Source: Erinaceus europaeus
Taxonomy: Eukaryota > Chordata > Mammalia > Eulipotyphla > Erinaceidae
Assembly (NCBI RefSeq): GCF_950295315.1
Contig: NC_080162.1
Coordinates: forward strand, 72,881,729 to 72,945,728
DNA length: 64,000 nt
Direction: 5' to 3'
Below, one piece after another: positions 1-11,300 of the stretch. A model generated the notes under the pieces. It saw nothing but the letters and a program-made list of their open reading frames with translations, was not told the origin of the DNA and ran no database searches. The stretch's first letter is position 1. Each line of letters opens with the position of its first letter. The translations under genes were made by a program, and so were the position numbers.

Positions 1-622
1 ACCCTCCTGCACTGCTGGTGGGAATGTCAATTGGTCCAACCTCTGTGGAGAACAGTCTGGAGAACTCTCAGAAGGCTAGAAATGGACCTACCCTATGATC
101 CTGCCATTCCTCTCCTGGGGATATATCCTAAGGAACCCAACACACCCATCCAAAAGGATCTGTGTACACATATGTTCTTGGCAGCACAATTTGTAATAGC
201 CAAAACCTGGAAGCAACCCATGTGTCCAACAGCAGATGAGTGGCTGATCAAGTTGTGGTCTATGTACACAATGGAATACTACTCAGCTGCAAAAAATGGT
301 GACTTCACCGTTTTCAGAAGATCTTGGATGGAGCTTGAAAAAATCATGTTATGTGAAATAAGTCAAAAACAGAAGGATGAATATGGGATGATCTCACTCA
401 TGGGCAGAAGTTGAAAAACAAGATCAGAAGAGAAAACACAAGTAGAACCTGAACTGGAGTTGGCGTATTGCACCAAAAAGGATGGTCCAAAAAGGATGAC
501 AGAGGGCCTAATGAGGGTTGTATTGTATGTTATATGGAAAACTGGGAAATGTTATGCATGCACAAACTATTGTATTTATTGTTGAATGTAAAACATTAAT
601 TCTCCAATAAAGCTGTTATAAA
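1..622 (+). mobile_element. L1 3' end, truncated by window edge
   Basis: This carries the C-terminal ORF2 stretch (open to a TGA ending at 414, with '[20 protein letters not shown]' and 'DEYGMISL') and then the L1 3' UTR. The UTR includes 'CAAACTATTGTATTTATTG' and ends in CCAATAAA plus a short A-rich tail. It is the same subfamily as the L1 at 44-50 kb. The element begins left of the window. Confidence 0.85.
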
Positions 623-760
623 AAGAAGAATACTATTTAGCTATTAGAAAGGGTGAAATCTTGACTTTTCTCACAACATAGATGGAATTAACAAAACAGA
701 AGAAAAAAGACAAATACCAAGTGATCTTACCCACACACAGGATATAAAGAAGCAAAGCAA
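623..760 (+). mobile_element. Old L1 3' fragment
   Basis: The sequence 'AATACTATTTAGCTATTAG' with 'GATGGAATTAAC' resembles the end of ORF2 in older mammalian L1. It has no intact frame and abuts the younger L1. Confidence 0.35.
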
Positions 761-889
761 TGGAACTAAGTCAAACATAAACAAACCCTTCATCTGACTG
801 TAGATCTGAAGCTATCAAGGTGAAAAGGAAGAGGAAGCTGAAAGGATAAAGGGCATTCATGATTTGTGATGTAGAAATATTAGCACTGT

Positions 890-1120
890 GGGGCTGGGTG
901 GTTAAGCACCCCATTCAGCACACATGTTATAATATGCAAGGACCTGAGTTTGAGTCCCTGGTCTCCACCCGTAGAGGGAAAGCTTTCTGAGTGTTAAAGG
1001 TGTGCTGCAGCAATCCTGGGGGTGTCTCTCTGTCTCTCTCTAGCTCTATCTCCCCCTTCCCTCTCAATTTCTGGCTGTCTCTATCCAATAAATAAATAAA
1101 AATAATTAAATATTTTTTAT
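890..1120 (+). mobile_element. SINE S1, diverged
   Basis: It has a tRNA-like head (GGTTAAGCACC, then GAGTTTGAGTCCC as a B box), a C/T-rich middle and an AATAAATAAA tail. It is an older variant that lacks the exact CACCTGCAGGGG core. Confidence 0.6.
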
Positions 1121-1224
1121 TTTAAAAGGGGGAAAAGGAAATATTGACACTTTGATTATGGGGTATGGGATGGCAATATATATTTTGAAAAGGTGTGATA
1201 TTGTACCCACTGAAAAATAAGCAG

Positions 1225-1366
1225 TCTTGGCCTGGGAAGACAGCAATGGTTATGCAAAAGACTCTCATGGCTGAAGCTCTGACATCCCAGGTTCAGTCCC
1301 CTGTACCACCATAAGCCAGAGCTGAGCAGTGCTCTGACTATCTATCTATCTATCTATCTATCTATC

Positions 1367-1398
<32 letters not shown>

Positions 1399-1445
1399 CT
1401 ATTTCTCTCTGTATCTTTCCCTATGGATTGCTCTCATTAAAATAT
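1225..1445 (+). mobile_element. SINE S2 with internal TCTA array
   Basis: The S2 head 'ATGGTTATGCAAAAGACTCT' is followed by 'CCAGAGCTGAGCAGTGCTCT'. Its T/C-rich part has expanded into a TCTA microsatellite (about 1338-1400). Confidence 0.7.
1338..1400 (+). repeat. TCTA microsatellite
   Basis: About fifteen TCTA units with one interruption, grown inside an S2 SINE. Confidence 0.9.
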
Positions 1446-1483
1446 AAGTAAAATACTTTCAAAGAAAATAAAATAGTCAGGGA

Positions 1484-1745
1484 GGGGGGTAGGTGGTGGT
1501 GTACCAGGTTAAGTGTGCATAATATGAAGCGCAAGGATCCCAGTTCCTCACCTGCAGGACGGTTGCTTCACAAGCAGTGAAGCAGGTCTACAGGTGTCTA
1601 TCTTTCTCTCTCCCTCTCTATCTGTCCTTCCTCTCTCAATTTCTCTCTGTCATATCCAAAAAAATTAATTAATTAATTTTTAAAAATGACCACAGGAGCA
1701 ATGGCCAGCACCAAGGCCCCAGCAATAACATTGGAGGCAAAAAAA
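1484..1745 (+). mobile_element. SINE S1
   Basis: S1 body with CACCTGCAGG, GAAGCAGGTCTACAGGTGTC and the long-tail version 'GCCCCAGCAATAACATTGG'. Confidence 0.7.
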
Positions 1746-2569
1746 TCTACAGGGATGCAGAGGTCACATAAGCTCCTAAACTGAATATGGGCTCCAGATC
1801 ACATTAAATCGATGGGGTTTACAGTCAATAATATTTATACAACTTTCCAGTATTTGGGAGCTGTTGGAGACTGGGGCCCACTGTCCTGGGAAGTCCAGGC
1901 CATTGTTTCCATGAGGTCCAAGAGAGTTGACCCCTGAATCTCCCTTCAGGTCGAGATGAGGGCAGGTCCCCCTGGCCTTTTGCACTAATGATGGATGGTT
2001 TCTCTGGAAGGGGGGCTACCTTTCTGCACATGCCTCTCCACTCCCCTTAAAACAAAGACGATGAATTACTGTACATTGTGTCTGGCCTAACTTGAAAGCC
2101 ACCACATATGTTTTTGCTTAACTGTCCCCTTCTCCTCCCCCTTCCTCTGAAGTGCCTGTAATTTACCCCTGGGGAAACATGCATTGTGAGGGTTGTGATC
2201 AAACCTTGTATGGTAATTCTTCATTTGTGATCAAATAGTTTATAGGTCAACATGAAGCTATGCATTGTGTTGCTCTGTGCTTAGGTTAATGATTACCTTG
2301 ACCTTCTACCTGGGCAATGGGTGAGTATATGTACTTGCTTTCTCTCTCAAGTAAACGAATCACCCTCTGAGGCTTTTCCCAGGGCTGACTGAGTGTTTGT
2401 CTCCCTGTACACGTCACCCTTGACTCACTGAGCTGCCCTGGGACCCCTGGGGGGGGGGAGCGCTCTGACCCTCCATTGCGCAATGGCTGGTGAGGTGGGG
2501 AACCTGGAGTTAGCTGCCCCATAGCGAGCTACTCTCTTTTCTGATCCAGCTTTTTGGTCCTTTTTTCAG
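1746..2569 (+). other. Unclassified intergenic sequence
   Basis: No exon or known repeat is recognised. The stretch around 2290-2560 (CTTTCTCTCTCAAG ... TTGCGCAATGG) has an LTR-like feel but no clear ends. Minus-strand reading frames here look accidental. Confidence 0.3.
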
Positions 2570-3125
2570 CCATGACATCATCTCCCCAGACAATAACTTG
2601 GATCCACCTGCATATCAGATTTCAGACTCAGGGGAAAAAAAAAAAAAACTAGTATAGCCACAGGCCCTTTGGAATATAACTAAAGTATGCCTACTAACTA
2701 TCTACAAAATGGAGACCACCACCCCCCAACTCTTCATCTGCACTATTCCAGCTTTTAGGTTCATGATTAGTCAACAACTTGTTAGGCTTTATATGTTAAC
2801 TCTCTTCTCAGCCACCAGGTTCCAGATGCTACCATGATGCCAACCAGACTTCCCTGGACAGACAGCCCCACCAATATGTCCTGGAGCCCCATTTCCCTAG
2901 AGCTCCCACCCGACTAGGGAAAGAGAGAGACAGGCTGGGAGTATGGATCGACCTGTCAACAGCCATGTTCAGCGGGGAAGCAATTACAGAAGCCAGACCT
3001 TCAACCTTCTGCATCCCACAATGACCTTGGGTCCACACTCCCAGAGGGATAGAGAATAGGAAAGCTATGGGGGGGGGGGGGGGAGCGAGGGGGATACAGA
3101 GTTCTGGTGGTGGAATTTTAAAAAA
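2570..3125 (+). mobile_element. Retroposon family R, long-type 3' part
   Basis: It contains 'CCACCAGGTTCCAGATGCTA', 'GGGAAGCAATTACAGAAGCC' and 'ACAGAGTTCTGGTGGTGG', the shared 3' body of family R. Just before it lies CTCTTCTCAG, an intact acceptor-like site ending at 2811. Its 5' part differs from that of the copy at 32-33 kb. A poly-G run sits at about 3069-3083. Confidence 0.6.
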
Positions 3126-3171
3126 GAAAGGAAAAATAATCAGTCTTATAAGCTAAAGCTACCTTAATTTT

Positions 3172-3320
3172 TTCAAAGATTATTTATTTACTTATTAATG
3201 AGAAACAAAGAGAAGACAGAGAGAACATCACTCTGGTATACTCAACGCCAAGGACTGAATTTGGGATTTCATGTTTGAGAATCCAATTCTATACCCACTG
3301 TGTCACCTTCTGGACAGATT
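3172..3320 (-). mobile_element. SINE S5-type fragment
   Basis: Similar to 61735-61895: 'ATTTATTTACTTATTAATGAG', 'CATCACTCTGGTA' and 'CACTGTGTCACCTTCTGGAC' read antisense. Confidence 0.45.
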
Positions 3321-3389
3321 ACCTGATTATTGATATGATTATTACAGTGCGTGTGTATAGGGGTTTTTTTTGTTTGTTTGTTTGTTTTT

Positions 3390-3487
3390 GCCACCAGGGT
3401 TATCGCTGGGGCTTTGTGGCAGCTCTACAAATTCACCACTCCCAGTGGTGGTCAGCTTTTCTTTCTCTTTTTCTTTCTTTCTTTCCT

Positions 3488-3528
<41 letters not shown>

Positions 3529-3740
3529 TTCCTTCCTTCTTTCTTTCTTTCTTATTTTTATTATATAGGACAGAGAGAAATTGAGAGAGGATAAGGAGAT
3601 AGAGGGAGAGAAAGACCTGCAGACCTGCTTTACCACTCATGAATCAGATCCCTTGCCAGTGGAAAGCCGGGGCTCAAACCTGGGTCCTTGAGCTTGGTAA
3701 TATGTGTGCTTAACCGCATATACCACCACCTGGCACCCTT
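3390..3740 (-). mobile_element. SINE S1 with expanded TTCT tract
   Basis: Reverse S1: 'GGACAGAGAGAAATTGAGAG', 'AGACCTGCAGACCTGCTT' and 'TTAACCGCATATACCACCAC'. The pyrimidine tract has expanded into TTCT repeats (about 3457-3562). Confidence 0.7.
3457..3562 (+). repeat. TTCT microsatellite
   Basis: Near-continuous TTCT/TTCC units. The long Phe/Ser/Leu reading frames over this tract are simple-repeat artefacts. Confidence 0.9.
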
Positions 3741-3741
3741 A

Positions 3742-3905
3742 TTATTATTATTTATTTCCTTTTGTTGTTCTTGTTGTTTTATTTTTGTAGCTATTGTTGT
3801 TGTTATTGATGTCATTGTTGTTGGATAGGACAGAGAGAAATGGAGAGAGGAAGGGAAGACAGAGTGTGAATGATCACCCCTGCAGGTGGGGAGCCAGGGG
3901 CTCGA
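3742..3905 (-). mobile_element. SINE S1, second abutting copy
   Basis: Reverse S1: 'TTTCCTTTTGTTGTTCTTG', 'GGATAGGACAGAGAGAAATG' and 'CCCTGCAGGTGGGGAGCC'. The head is missing. Confidence 0.65.
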
Positions 3906-4261
3906 ACTGGATTTTATTATTACCTTATATTACAATTTTTAAATGTGGTGGTTATTCTGACCTAAAGGCATTTTAAGATCACTTTTTCAAATTTCATGAA
4001 AAACACATTTATTATTATTGAATTGAATTTATATATTCAGTTAGTCAATTATCATTCATCAGATCATGATGGGTGATAAACAGGATGTACCAAATGGGGA
4101 TGAGTATCTCTATTTTGTTTTATGACTTTTAGTTCCCATTTTCAGTTTTTTCCCATAACTGTATATATACCTAGTAAGAGTTATTTTTTAAATTTTTCTA
4201 GTTTGCATATTCTTTGAAAATTATTATTACTGTTTTCAGTGGCATTTGACTACAGTATAAG

Positions 4262-4590
4262 ATTGTTCTGGGTTTTTTTTTTTAGGTAATATATTTCTTT
4301 TTATTTATTTAAGAAAGGAGACATTAACAAAACCATAGGATAGGAGCGGTACAACTCCACACAATTCCCATCACCCAGTCTCCATAACCCATTCCCTCCC
4401 CTGATAGCTTTCTCAGTCTCTATCCCTCTGGTAGTATGGGTCCAGGGTCATTGTGGGATGCAGAAGGTGGAAGGTCTGGCTTCTGTAATTGCTTCCCCAC
4501 TGAACATGGGTGTTGACTGGTGGATCCATACTCCCAGTCTGCCTCTCTCTTTCCCTAGTAGGGTGGGGCTCTTGGTAATATTTTTTAATG
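4262..4590 (-). mobile_element. Retroposon family R, 3' part
   Basis: The T run is followed by 'AAAACCATAGGATAGGAG', 'GTACAACTCCACACAATTCC' and 'GGCTTCTGTAATTGCTTCCC', which is family R read from its poly(A) end. Confidence 0.7.
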
Positions 4591-4599
4591 TGGTGAACC

Positions 4600-4850
4600 A
4601 GGGATTCACATACATAGGATATGACTCCTAGTGGCCCTCCAGTCCTTCGTTCCCAATATTTGAGGTAGAGAGAGAAGAGTCAGGAAGAGATAGAAAGGAA
4701 AGACACTTCAGCAGCATGCTGCCATTCATGGAGCCTCCCCAGTTGTGTCCATACTGCTCCCAAGTGGTACCAGGGTTTGAATACAGGCTCTCGTGCTTGG
4801 AAAGTATGTGCTTTACTGGGTGAGCTATCTCCCTGCCCTTGTAATTATTT
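4600..4850 (-). mobile_element. Old tRNA-type SINE
   Basis: The antisense head 'GGGTGAGCTATCTCCCTGCC' and a B-box-like 'GGTTTGAATAC' resemble the element at 24805-25000. Confidence 0.4.
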
Positions 4851-5104
4851 TTAAACATCATTCATAGATATAGGTATATATAAATCTTATGAAATTCCAC
4901 TCATCTTAATAGCATATCCTTTTGATATGTCATGTTGATAGCATTAATATAATTATCTAAAATTAATTTTTACCATCATAAAAATTATATGTGCACAGGG
5001 CTTACATGTCAAATATCTGAACAAGTTTCAAATATGAAAACAAGAGAATCCCAGACTGCCCCCTACTTCCACCTCCCAAAGGCAACTGCTTTCAACTTTT
5101 TTTT

Positions 5105-5390
5105 GTTTTTTTCTTTTTTTTAATATTTATTTTCCCTTTTGTTGCCCTTTTTTATTGTTGTTGTAGTTATTATTATTGTTGTTATTGATGTCGTCATTGT
5201 TAGGGCAGAAAGAAATGGAGAGAGGAGAGGAAGACATAGAGGGGGAGGGAAAGATAGACACCTGCAGACCTGATTCATCGCTTGTGAAGCGACACCCCTG
5301 CAGATGGGGAGCTGGGGACTTGAACCGGGATCCTTATGCTGGTCCTTGCACTTTGTGCCAAGTGCACCTAACACTCTCGCCTGACTCCCT
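5105..5390 (-). mobile_element. SINE S1
   Basis: Reverse S1 with 'CACCTGCAGACCTGATTCAT', 'CCCTGCAGATGGGGAGC' and 'CTTTGTGCCAAGTGCACCTA'. Confidence 0.8.
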
Positions 5391-5394
5391 GTTT

Positions 5395-5610
5395 TGCTTT
5401 TTTGACACCAAAATTATTGTTGGAGCTTGGTGCCTACGTAGCTCCACTGTTCCTGGGGGGGGGTCTTTTTATTTCTTTGTATAAATTGAGAGATAGAGAG
5501 GGAAAGAGAGATACAGCAAAGGCGAGACACCTTCTTCATTTCTGGTGTAGCTCCCCCCCATGCAGATGGGGAGAAGGGGTCTTGAATCAGGATCCATGTG
5601 CATGGTATCA
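5395..5610 (-). mobile_element. SINE S1-related copy
   Basis: Reverse S1-like: 'TATTGTTGGAGCTTGGTGCC', 'AGAGATAGAGAGGGAAAGAG' and 'CATGCAGATGGGGAGAAGG'. Confidence 0.55.
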
Positions 5611-5834
5611 ACTTTTTTCATTGACTAGATATTACATTCACAGCTCACGTAGAACACGTTGCTTTTGGACTTCTCATTCATAGGCATTTATATTAATTTA
5701 CAAATATGGGTGATGGGGATACACTGTCACTTACTCATGACCTTATGCCACATTTTCTTTTTTTTTTTTCCCCTTGGAGAGATTAATGGTTTACAGTCAA
5801 TAGTATAATATACTGTTTTGTACATATGCAAAAT

Positions 5835-6015
5835 TTCTGTTTTCTTTTTTAATTTTTTTATTATCTTTACTTATTTTTTATTATTTTTTGGATGGAAACA
5901 GCCAGAAATCAAGAAGGAAGGGGGAGAGAGAGAGGGAGAGGGAGAGAGACAGAGAGACACCTGCAACCCATCTTCACCACTTGTGAAGCTTCCTCCCTGC
6001 AGGTGGGGGCCGGGG
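5835..6015 (-). mobile_element. SINE S1-related copy
   Basis: Reverse copy with a GAGAGGGAGAGG tract, 'ACACCTGCAACCCATCTTCA' and 'CCTGCAGGTGGGGGCCG'. The L1 3' end-like 'GGTTTACAGTCAATAGTA' lies just upstream. Confidence 0.55.
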
Positions 6016-6164
6016 GCTTGAACCATTTCTCTGTTTTCCACATAACAATTCAACCCCCTCTAGGTCCTCCTCTGTCATCATGTTCCAGGACCTGAACCCC
6101 CCCCTCCAAACCCATAGTCTTTGATTTTGCTGCAATACACCATCCATCTCCCATGTTTTCTTAT

Positions 6165-6510
6165 TTTTCAACTTTTTATTATTAGTAGTGATTTAATAAT
6201 AGTCGACAAGATTGTGGTATAAGAGGAGTACAATTCATACAATTCCCACCACCAGAGTGCCATATCCCATCTCTTTGATTGGAAGCTTCCCTATCCATTA
6301 TCCATTTGGAAGTATGGACCAAAGATCTCTATGGGGTGCAGAAGGTGGGAGGTCAGGCTTCTGTAATTCCTTCTCTGCTGGACATAGGCATTAACAGGTC
6401 AATCCACACCCCCAGCCTGTCTCTACCTTTCCCTAGTGGGGTACGGCTTTGGGAAGATGGGGTTCCAGGACACATTGGTGAGGTCATCTACCCAGGGAAG
6501 GTATGCCACA
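6165..6510 (-). mobile_element. Retroposon family R, 3' part
   Basis: Antisense R with 'GTACAATTCATACAATTCCC', 'GGTCAGGCTTCTGTAATTCC' and 'CCTTTCCCTAGTGGGG'. Confidence 0.7.
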
Positions 6511-6609
6511 TTTTCTATTCCCTTAACCCAAATATTATATTGAAATTCTAGGTAACTGGATAGGGCCTCCATTATAATGACTATGATATTGGTATTGATA
6601 GATAGATCT

Positions 6610-7225
6610 TATAATATTTTCTTTTTTATTAATTTATTTATAAAATGGAAACACTGACAAGACTGTAGGATAAGAGGGGTACAATTCCCACCACCAGAGC
6701 TCTGTATCCCATCCCCTCGCAGCCTGTCTCTTTCTTTTCCTAGTGGGGCAGGGCTCTGGAGAAATGGGGTTCCAGCACACATTGGTGAGGTCATTTGCCC
6801 AGGGAGGTCAGGTTGGCATATGAAACTTGGTGGCAGAGTAATGCAGCTGTCTGGTTGACATTCCACGTCTGACATCTCTGGACACAGTCCGAAGTGAAAC
6901 AAGCCAAGGTGGTACTGGTTTCATTGACTAGGTTGAGATCAGCAGGTGCAGTATCAGTTGGTGTGAACTGAGAGAAGCATGCAGGAAAGTGAGCCCCACC
7001 CAGAGGTCCCAGGACTGGGAGAAATATGGGTTATATAGAGAATGGGGGAAGGTTCCTGCTATCTTAAGGTTTAAGAAGGCAATAGATAATTATTGTTACA
7101 ACCAAATTACTTTGAAATTTGGTTTACTTTGGAAATCCCATTGTTAGGATTTGCTGTATCATACAAGACCTCACAATAATTTATGTCCTTTCATGATATA
7201 CATATAGCTGCATCTTATGGAATCT
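6610..7225 (-). mobile_element. Retroposon family R, spliced-type copy
   Basis: On the minus strand the upstream module ('AGCATGCTTCTCTC...', '...TTGACATTCC' region) is joined directly at 6833/6834 to the 3' body 'CCACCAAGTTTCATATGCC'. The segment present between them in the 32-33 kb copy is absent. Confidence 0.6.
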
Positions 7226-7234
7226 TATAATATT

Positions 7235-7640
7235 TTCTTTTCTTGCTTAGTTTCCTCCTCTCACATGTATGTGTGTAGCCACCTCCATAATTAGGATACA
7301 GAACAAGTTCATGGCGACAAAGTTCTCCTCTGTGTCATCCCTAAAGAACAACACCCATCCTCACCATTCCAGTATCAATATATTCTCTACCCTATGGAAG
7401 GGGAATGATGTAATATGTGACATTTGGGGATTGACTTTGCTCACTCAACATAATGCCTTTTGGAATCTTGTCAGTTGTGTGCACATAAATAACTCACTCC
7501 TTTTTCTTCTGAGTAGTATTTCCTGTTATGGATGGAACACATTTTGATTAGTCATTCACTTATTATTGGATATTTTGGTTGTTTTATCTTTGTAATTTCA
7601 ATGACAGTTGTTACAAGCATTGGTGCATGGAATTTTAAGA
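7235..7640 (-). mobile_element. Old L1 fragment
   Basis: Antisense L1-like phrases: 'GACTTTGCTCACTCAACATA', 'GAGTAGTATTTCCTGTTATG' and 'TTATTGGATATTTTGGTTG'. No frame is intact. Confidence 0.45.
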
Positions 7641-8321
7641 GGACGGAGTTTTTATACTCTGAGACAAAAATTTATGAATTTAAGTGCTAATTCATATAGC
7701 CCACTTGCACCTGAAAAAAAGTTGAGAACTGATTTTTTTGTGGGATGTAAATCTGATATCTGTACTGCATTGTGCATTGGGACAACTTTTTACCAGTTTC
7801 ATCAATAGAGGATTGAAATAAAGACATTTCAGGAACAAACATGGTTTCATCCCAATGTTGATCAGCGCCCCTCCCACACTTTTTTCCCCTGCAGCTAATT
7901 AGCTCTTCATTGAGACTGATGTAGAAAGCAGCAGTGAGCCAGTCAGTCACATTTTAGAATCCTGAGTTTTGGAATTTGGGACACAGCCCACAATCACAGA
8001 GCCTTCTTGGTTCGAGGCTCCTGAATGGGGCAATACCAGAGACATAGGGTCTAGAAGAATGGAGATTCAGAGAGAAGAAGGCATTGTTTCTGTTGGGTCT
8101 AAGCCAGTCTCTTTCGTAACTTCCTTCTTTGCCTAACTTCTACTGTAAAGGCAGGAAATGACAGCCAGAATCGAGAAGCAAGTTACTATCTCAGCCACTC
8201 CACCCCTTCATATGCACTTCCTCTTATTTCACAGCAGCCAGGCTCCCATTCTCCTGCAGAGCAGACAGGCTGAGTTCCTCCAGCACATACATTGACACAG
8301 AAGGTTCCTCAGACTTCTAGG
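7641..8321 (+). other. Upstream region of gene 1
   Basis: This is apparently single-copy sequence holding the promoter and 5' UTR of gene 1. Only the PU.1-like site (8215-8228) could be picked out by eye. Confidence 0.4.
8215..8228 (-). promoter_or_regulatory. Possible PU.1/ETS site upstream of gene 1
   Basis: On the minus strand the sequence reads AATAAGAGGAAGTG, a close match to the PU.1 (SPI1) consensus with an A-rich 5' side and a GAGGAAGTG core. It lies about 95 bases before the gene 1 ATG and no TATA box is obvious nearby. Myeloid SIRP genes would be expected to use PU.1. Binding and the transcription start are inferred, not shown. Confidence 0.35.
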
Positions 8322-8391
8322 ATGTCTGCCCCTACCTTCTGGACCCAAGAGCTTCCTTGCCTGCTACTGACTCTACTGCTAATAGCCACAG
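8322..8391 (+). CDS. SIRPB1: Gene 1 exon 1: signal peptide
   Basis: The exon opens with ATG at 8322 and encodes 23 residues beginning MSAPTFW, with a leucine-rich core ([10 protein letters not shown]), then one base of a split glycine codon. The donor is ACAG|GTGAGC. The start 'M-(S/P)-x-P' followed by a hydrophobic core is typical of SIRP leaders, and cleavage is likely close to the next exon. No other ATG of comparable quality lies just upstream. A short 5' untranslated segment probably precedes it. Confidence 0.8.
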
Positions 8392-11300
8392 GTGAGCACT
8401 GCCTTTAACTCTGCTCCTAAACCTCCAGTTATCCTCAAATTTTAGCACTTTCAGGTAAGCAGAATGTACCACCCAGTGCCACCACAAAAAGAGGAAGAAT
8501 GGGTCATTGTTTGAGATCATAAAAACTGGGGCTTGAGCTCTTCCTCTGTGGACCCATCACCACAGAGTTTACTAGAAGCACTGAAACAGATGATACTTCA
8601 AACCACAATGGGATAGCTTTATGCATATAAATCCTGAGAACACCCCACCCCAATGACACCCCTGTGTGATAACTACTTTAACAGCCCTGGTTTTCAGATT
8701 GGGAGAACTGAGATGAAGTAGGTACCCAGTGTCACCTATCAAAATTAGTGACACCGTGCTGATTTATATACATTTGGTTATGATCCAGAATTTGTCCTCC
8801 TTTTTTTAGATTTTTTAAAATTATTTATTTACTCCCTTTTGTTGCCCTTGTTGCTTTTCATTGTTGTGGTTATTGTTGTCATCGTTGTTGAATAGGAGAG
8901 AAATAGAGAGAGGAGGGGAAGACAGAGAGGGGGAGAGAAAGATAGACACCTGCAGACCTGCTTCACCGCTTGTGAAGCGACTCCCCTGCAGGTGGGGAGC
9001 CGGGGCTCCAACCGGGATCCTTACGCCGGTCCTTGCGCTTTGCCCAACGTGTGCTTAACCTGCTGCGTTACCACCTGACTCCCAGAATTTGTCCTCTTAG
9101 CCATGTTATACTACTCAACTTCTTCATAGAGGGTAACTTCAGAAAAGTTAGAAATACAGAGGGAAAAAAAAAAGAAATACAGAGAAACAAACAGAAGACT
9201 TAATCACCCAAAATGCCACTCAGAGATCTCCAGAGTTCAAATTCTGCTGTGTGTAGTCACAAACTCTTGTTAATAATGTGTTGGATGCTTCCTATGTCCC
9301 AACTTAATTACTAATTTTTTTTCTTTTTTGCACTGCCACCAGAGTTATCACTGGGGTTTGGTACCTGAACAATAAAATCACCAGTCCTGGCAGTCATGTT
9401 GTTTTTTTTTTTTTTATTTAATAGGACAAATAGAATTGGGGGGAGGCAATGAACATACACAGGGAGAAAACTAGAGAGATACCTGCAACAGTGCTTCACC
9501 ACTTGTGAAACTCTCCCCAGTCGTAAGGGCCAGAGACTTGAAATTTCATTGAATTCTCAAAACAAACTACACAAGCATACTTTGCAACAGTTTCATTATA
9601 TGTTTGTGAATGTGTCTGTCTGTATGTATATGAGTGTGAGGAAATGTAAATGAACAAAAGATTATTTTATTATTTATTTATTTATCTATTTATTATTAGC
9701 AGAGCACTGATCAGCTCTGGCTTATGGTAGTGCGGGGATTGAACCTGAGACCTTGGGGCCTCAGGCATGAGAGTCTCTTTGCATAGCCACTATGCTATCT
9801 ACCATCACCCACAAGATTTTTCAAGACATTCTTCTCTTCACAGCATTTTCCAGTCTACATATAATGCACACTAAACAAGTGTTTGCTTTTTCTTGTGTAC
9901 CATCACTGTCCCTCCTCTTCTATTTGTTTTTTAATAAATATTTGTTCATTTATTATGAGAGGGTATATATAGCAAGAGACTGGGGCCAGGCAGTGGTACC
10001 TGATTAAGTGCACACATATAGAGGGCACAAGGACCAAGGTTCAAGCCCCTGGTGCCCACCTGCAAGGAGAAAACTTCACAAGTGGTGAAGCAGTGCTACA
10101 GGTGTCTCTCTAATTCCCCCCTCTCAATGTTTATCTCTATCTAGTAATAACGAAATAAAAAAATATTTTTAAAAGAAGAAAAGAACGATGCTATATTATT
10201 GCTCAACTCTGGCATTATCACCTCTAGTGCTGGGGACTTAACCTGTGACCTCTGGACTCCCAGGCACGCAAACTGGTGCTCCAGTGGCCTAAGTTAGCTC
10301 CCCAGCCCTCTCTGTCTATTTCTAAAGGCACCTCTAGCCCTACCATAAACTCTTAAACAAACTTCTCTCTGGGTTAAATGAGTAGAATATCCTGCATTAC
10401 TATCTTGGAGTCATTTTTCATTTTGGATATAGGTAAGGAGAAAAAAAGATGATGAAATATACAGAAAGTCCTGTCAATAAGCTCCAGATTATAATTATAT
10501 CCATAATCACATATAACTATCTTTTTCCATATCCTTCCTGCCATTTGAAGCCTTTATGCCTCAGAAAATCTGAGTGAATTTCAATTTCCTAAACATTTAC
10601 CATGTGCTAGACATTGTTGGAAATGTCTATGGCTGTCAGCTCCGATGATCATTATCTCCAGAGACCATACTCTTGGCATCCCTACCTTACAGATGAGAAA
10701 AGGGAAACACAGAGATGGTCACGGTCACTTAATGTAAATGATAACTTTCAATTTGAATTCAGACAGCCTGATTCTAAAGTTCCTAAGTTTAACCACTTCT
10801 CTTTACAAAAAAAAACCATGGCAAGGGTCAGCCAGATAGCTCACTTGAATAGTGGTGTGCTTCTTTGCCATGTGCACAACCAGGTATGAATCCAGCCCCT
10901 ACCTCAGTGAAGAACGTTTTGGTGCTGTGATCCTTTTCACTTTCTTTCTCTGCTGTTATCAGAAGCAGACAAGCAAACAAAAATCCTTTGTCTCTATCTC
11001 CACCTCATGTGATCTCCTCAACTTCTATTCATAAGTGTGAGGATAGGGGGCTGGACAATAGCACAGAGAGTTAAGTGCACATGGAGCAAAGCACAAGGAC
11101 CAGCATAAGGATCCCAGTTCGAGCCCCATCCCCAGTTCCCCACTTGCAGGGGGGTCACTTCACAGGCAGTGAAGCAGGTCTGCAGGTGTCTATCTTTCTC
11201 TCCCCCTCTCTGAATTCCCCTCCTCTCTCCACTTCTCTCTGTCCTATCCAACAACAACATCTATAACAACAATAACAACCACAAGAAGGGCAACAAAATG

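Noticed and set aside
3275..3640. Phe/Leu/Ser-rich frames and Lys/Glu-rich antisense frames
   Set aside because: Translation of a TTCT microsatellite within a SINE.
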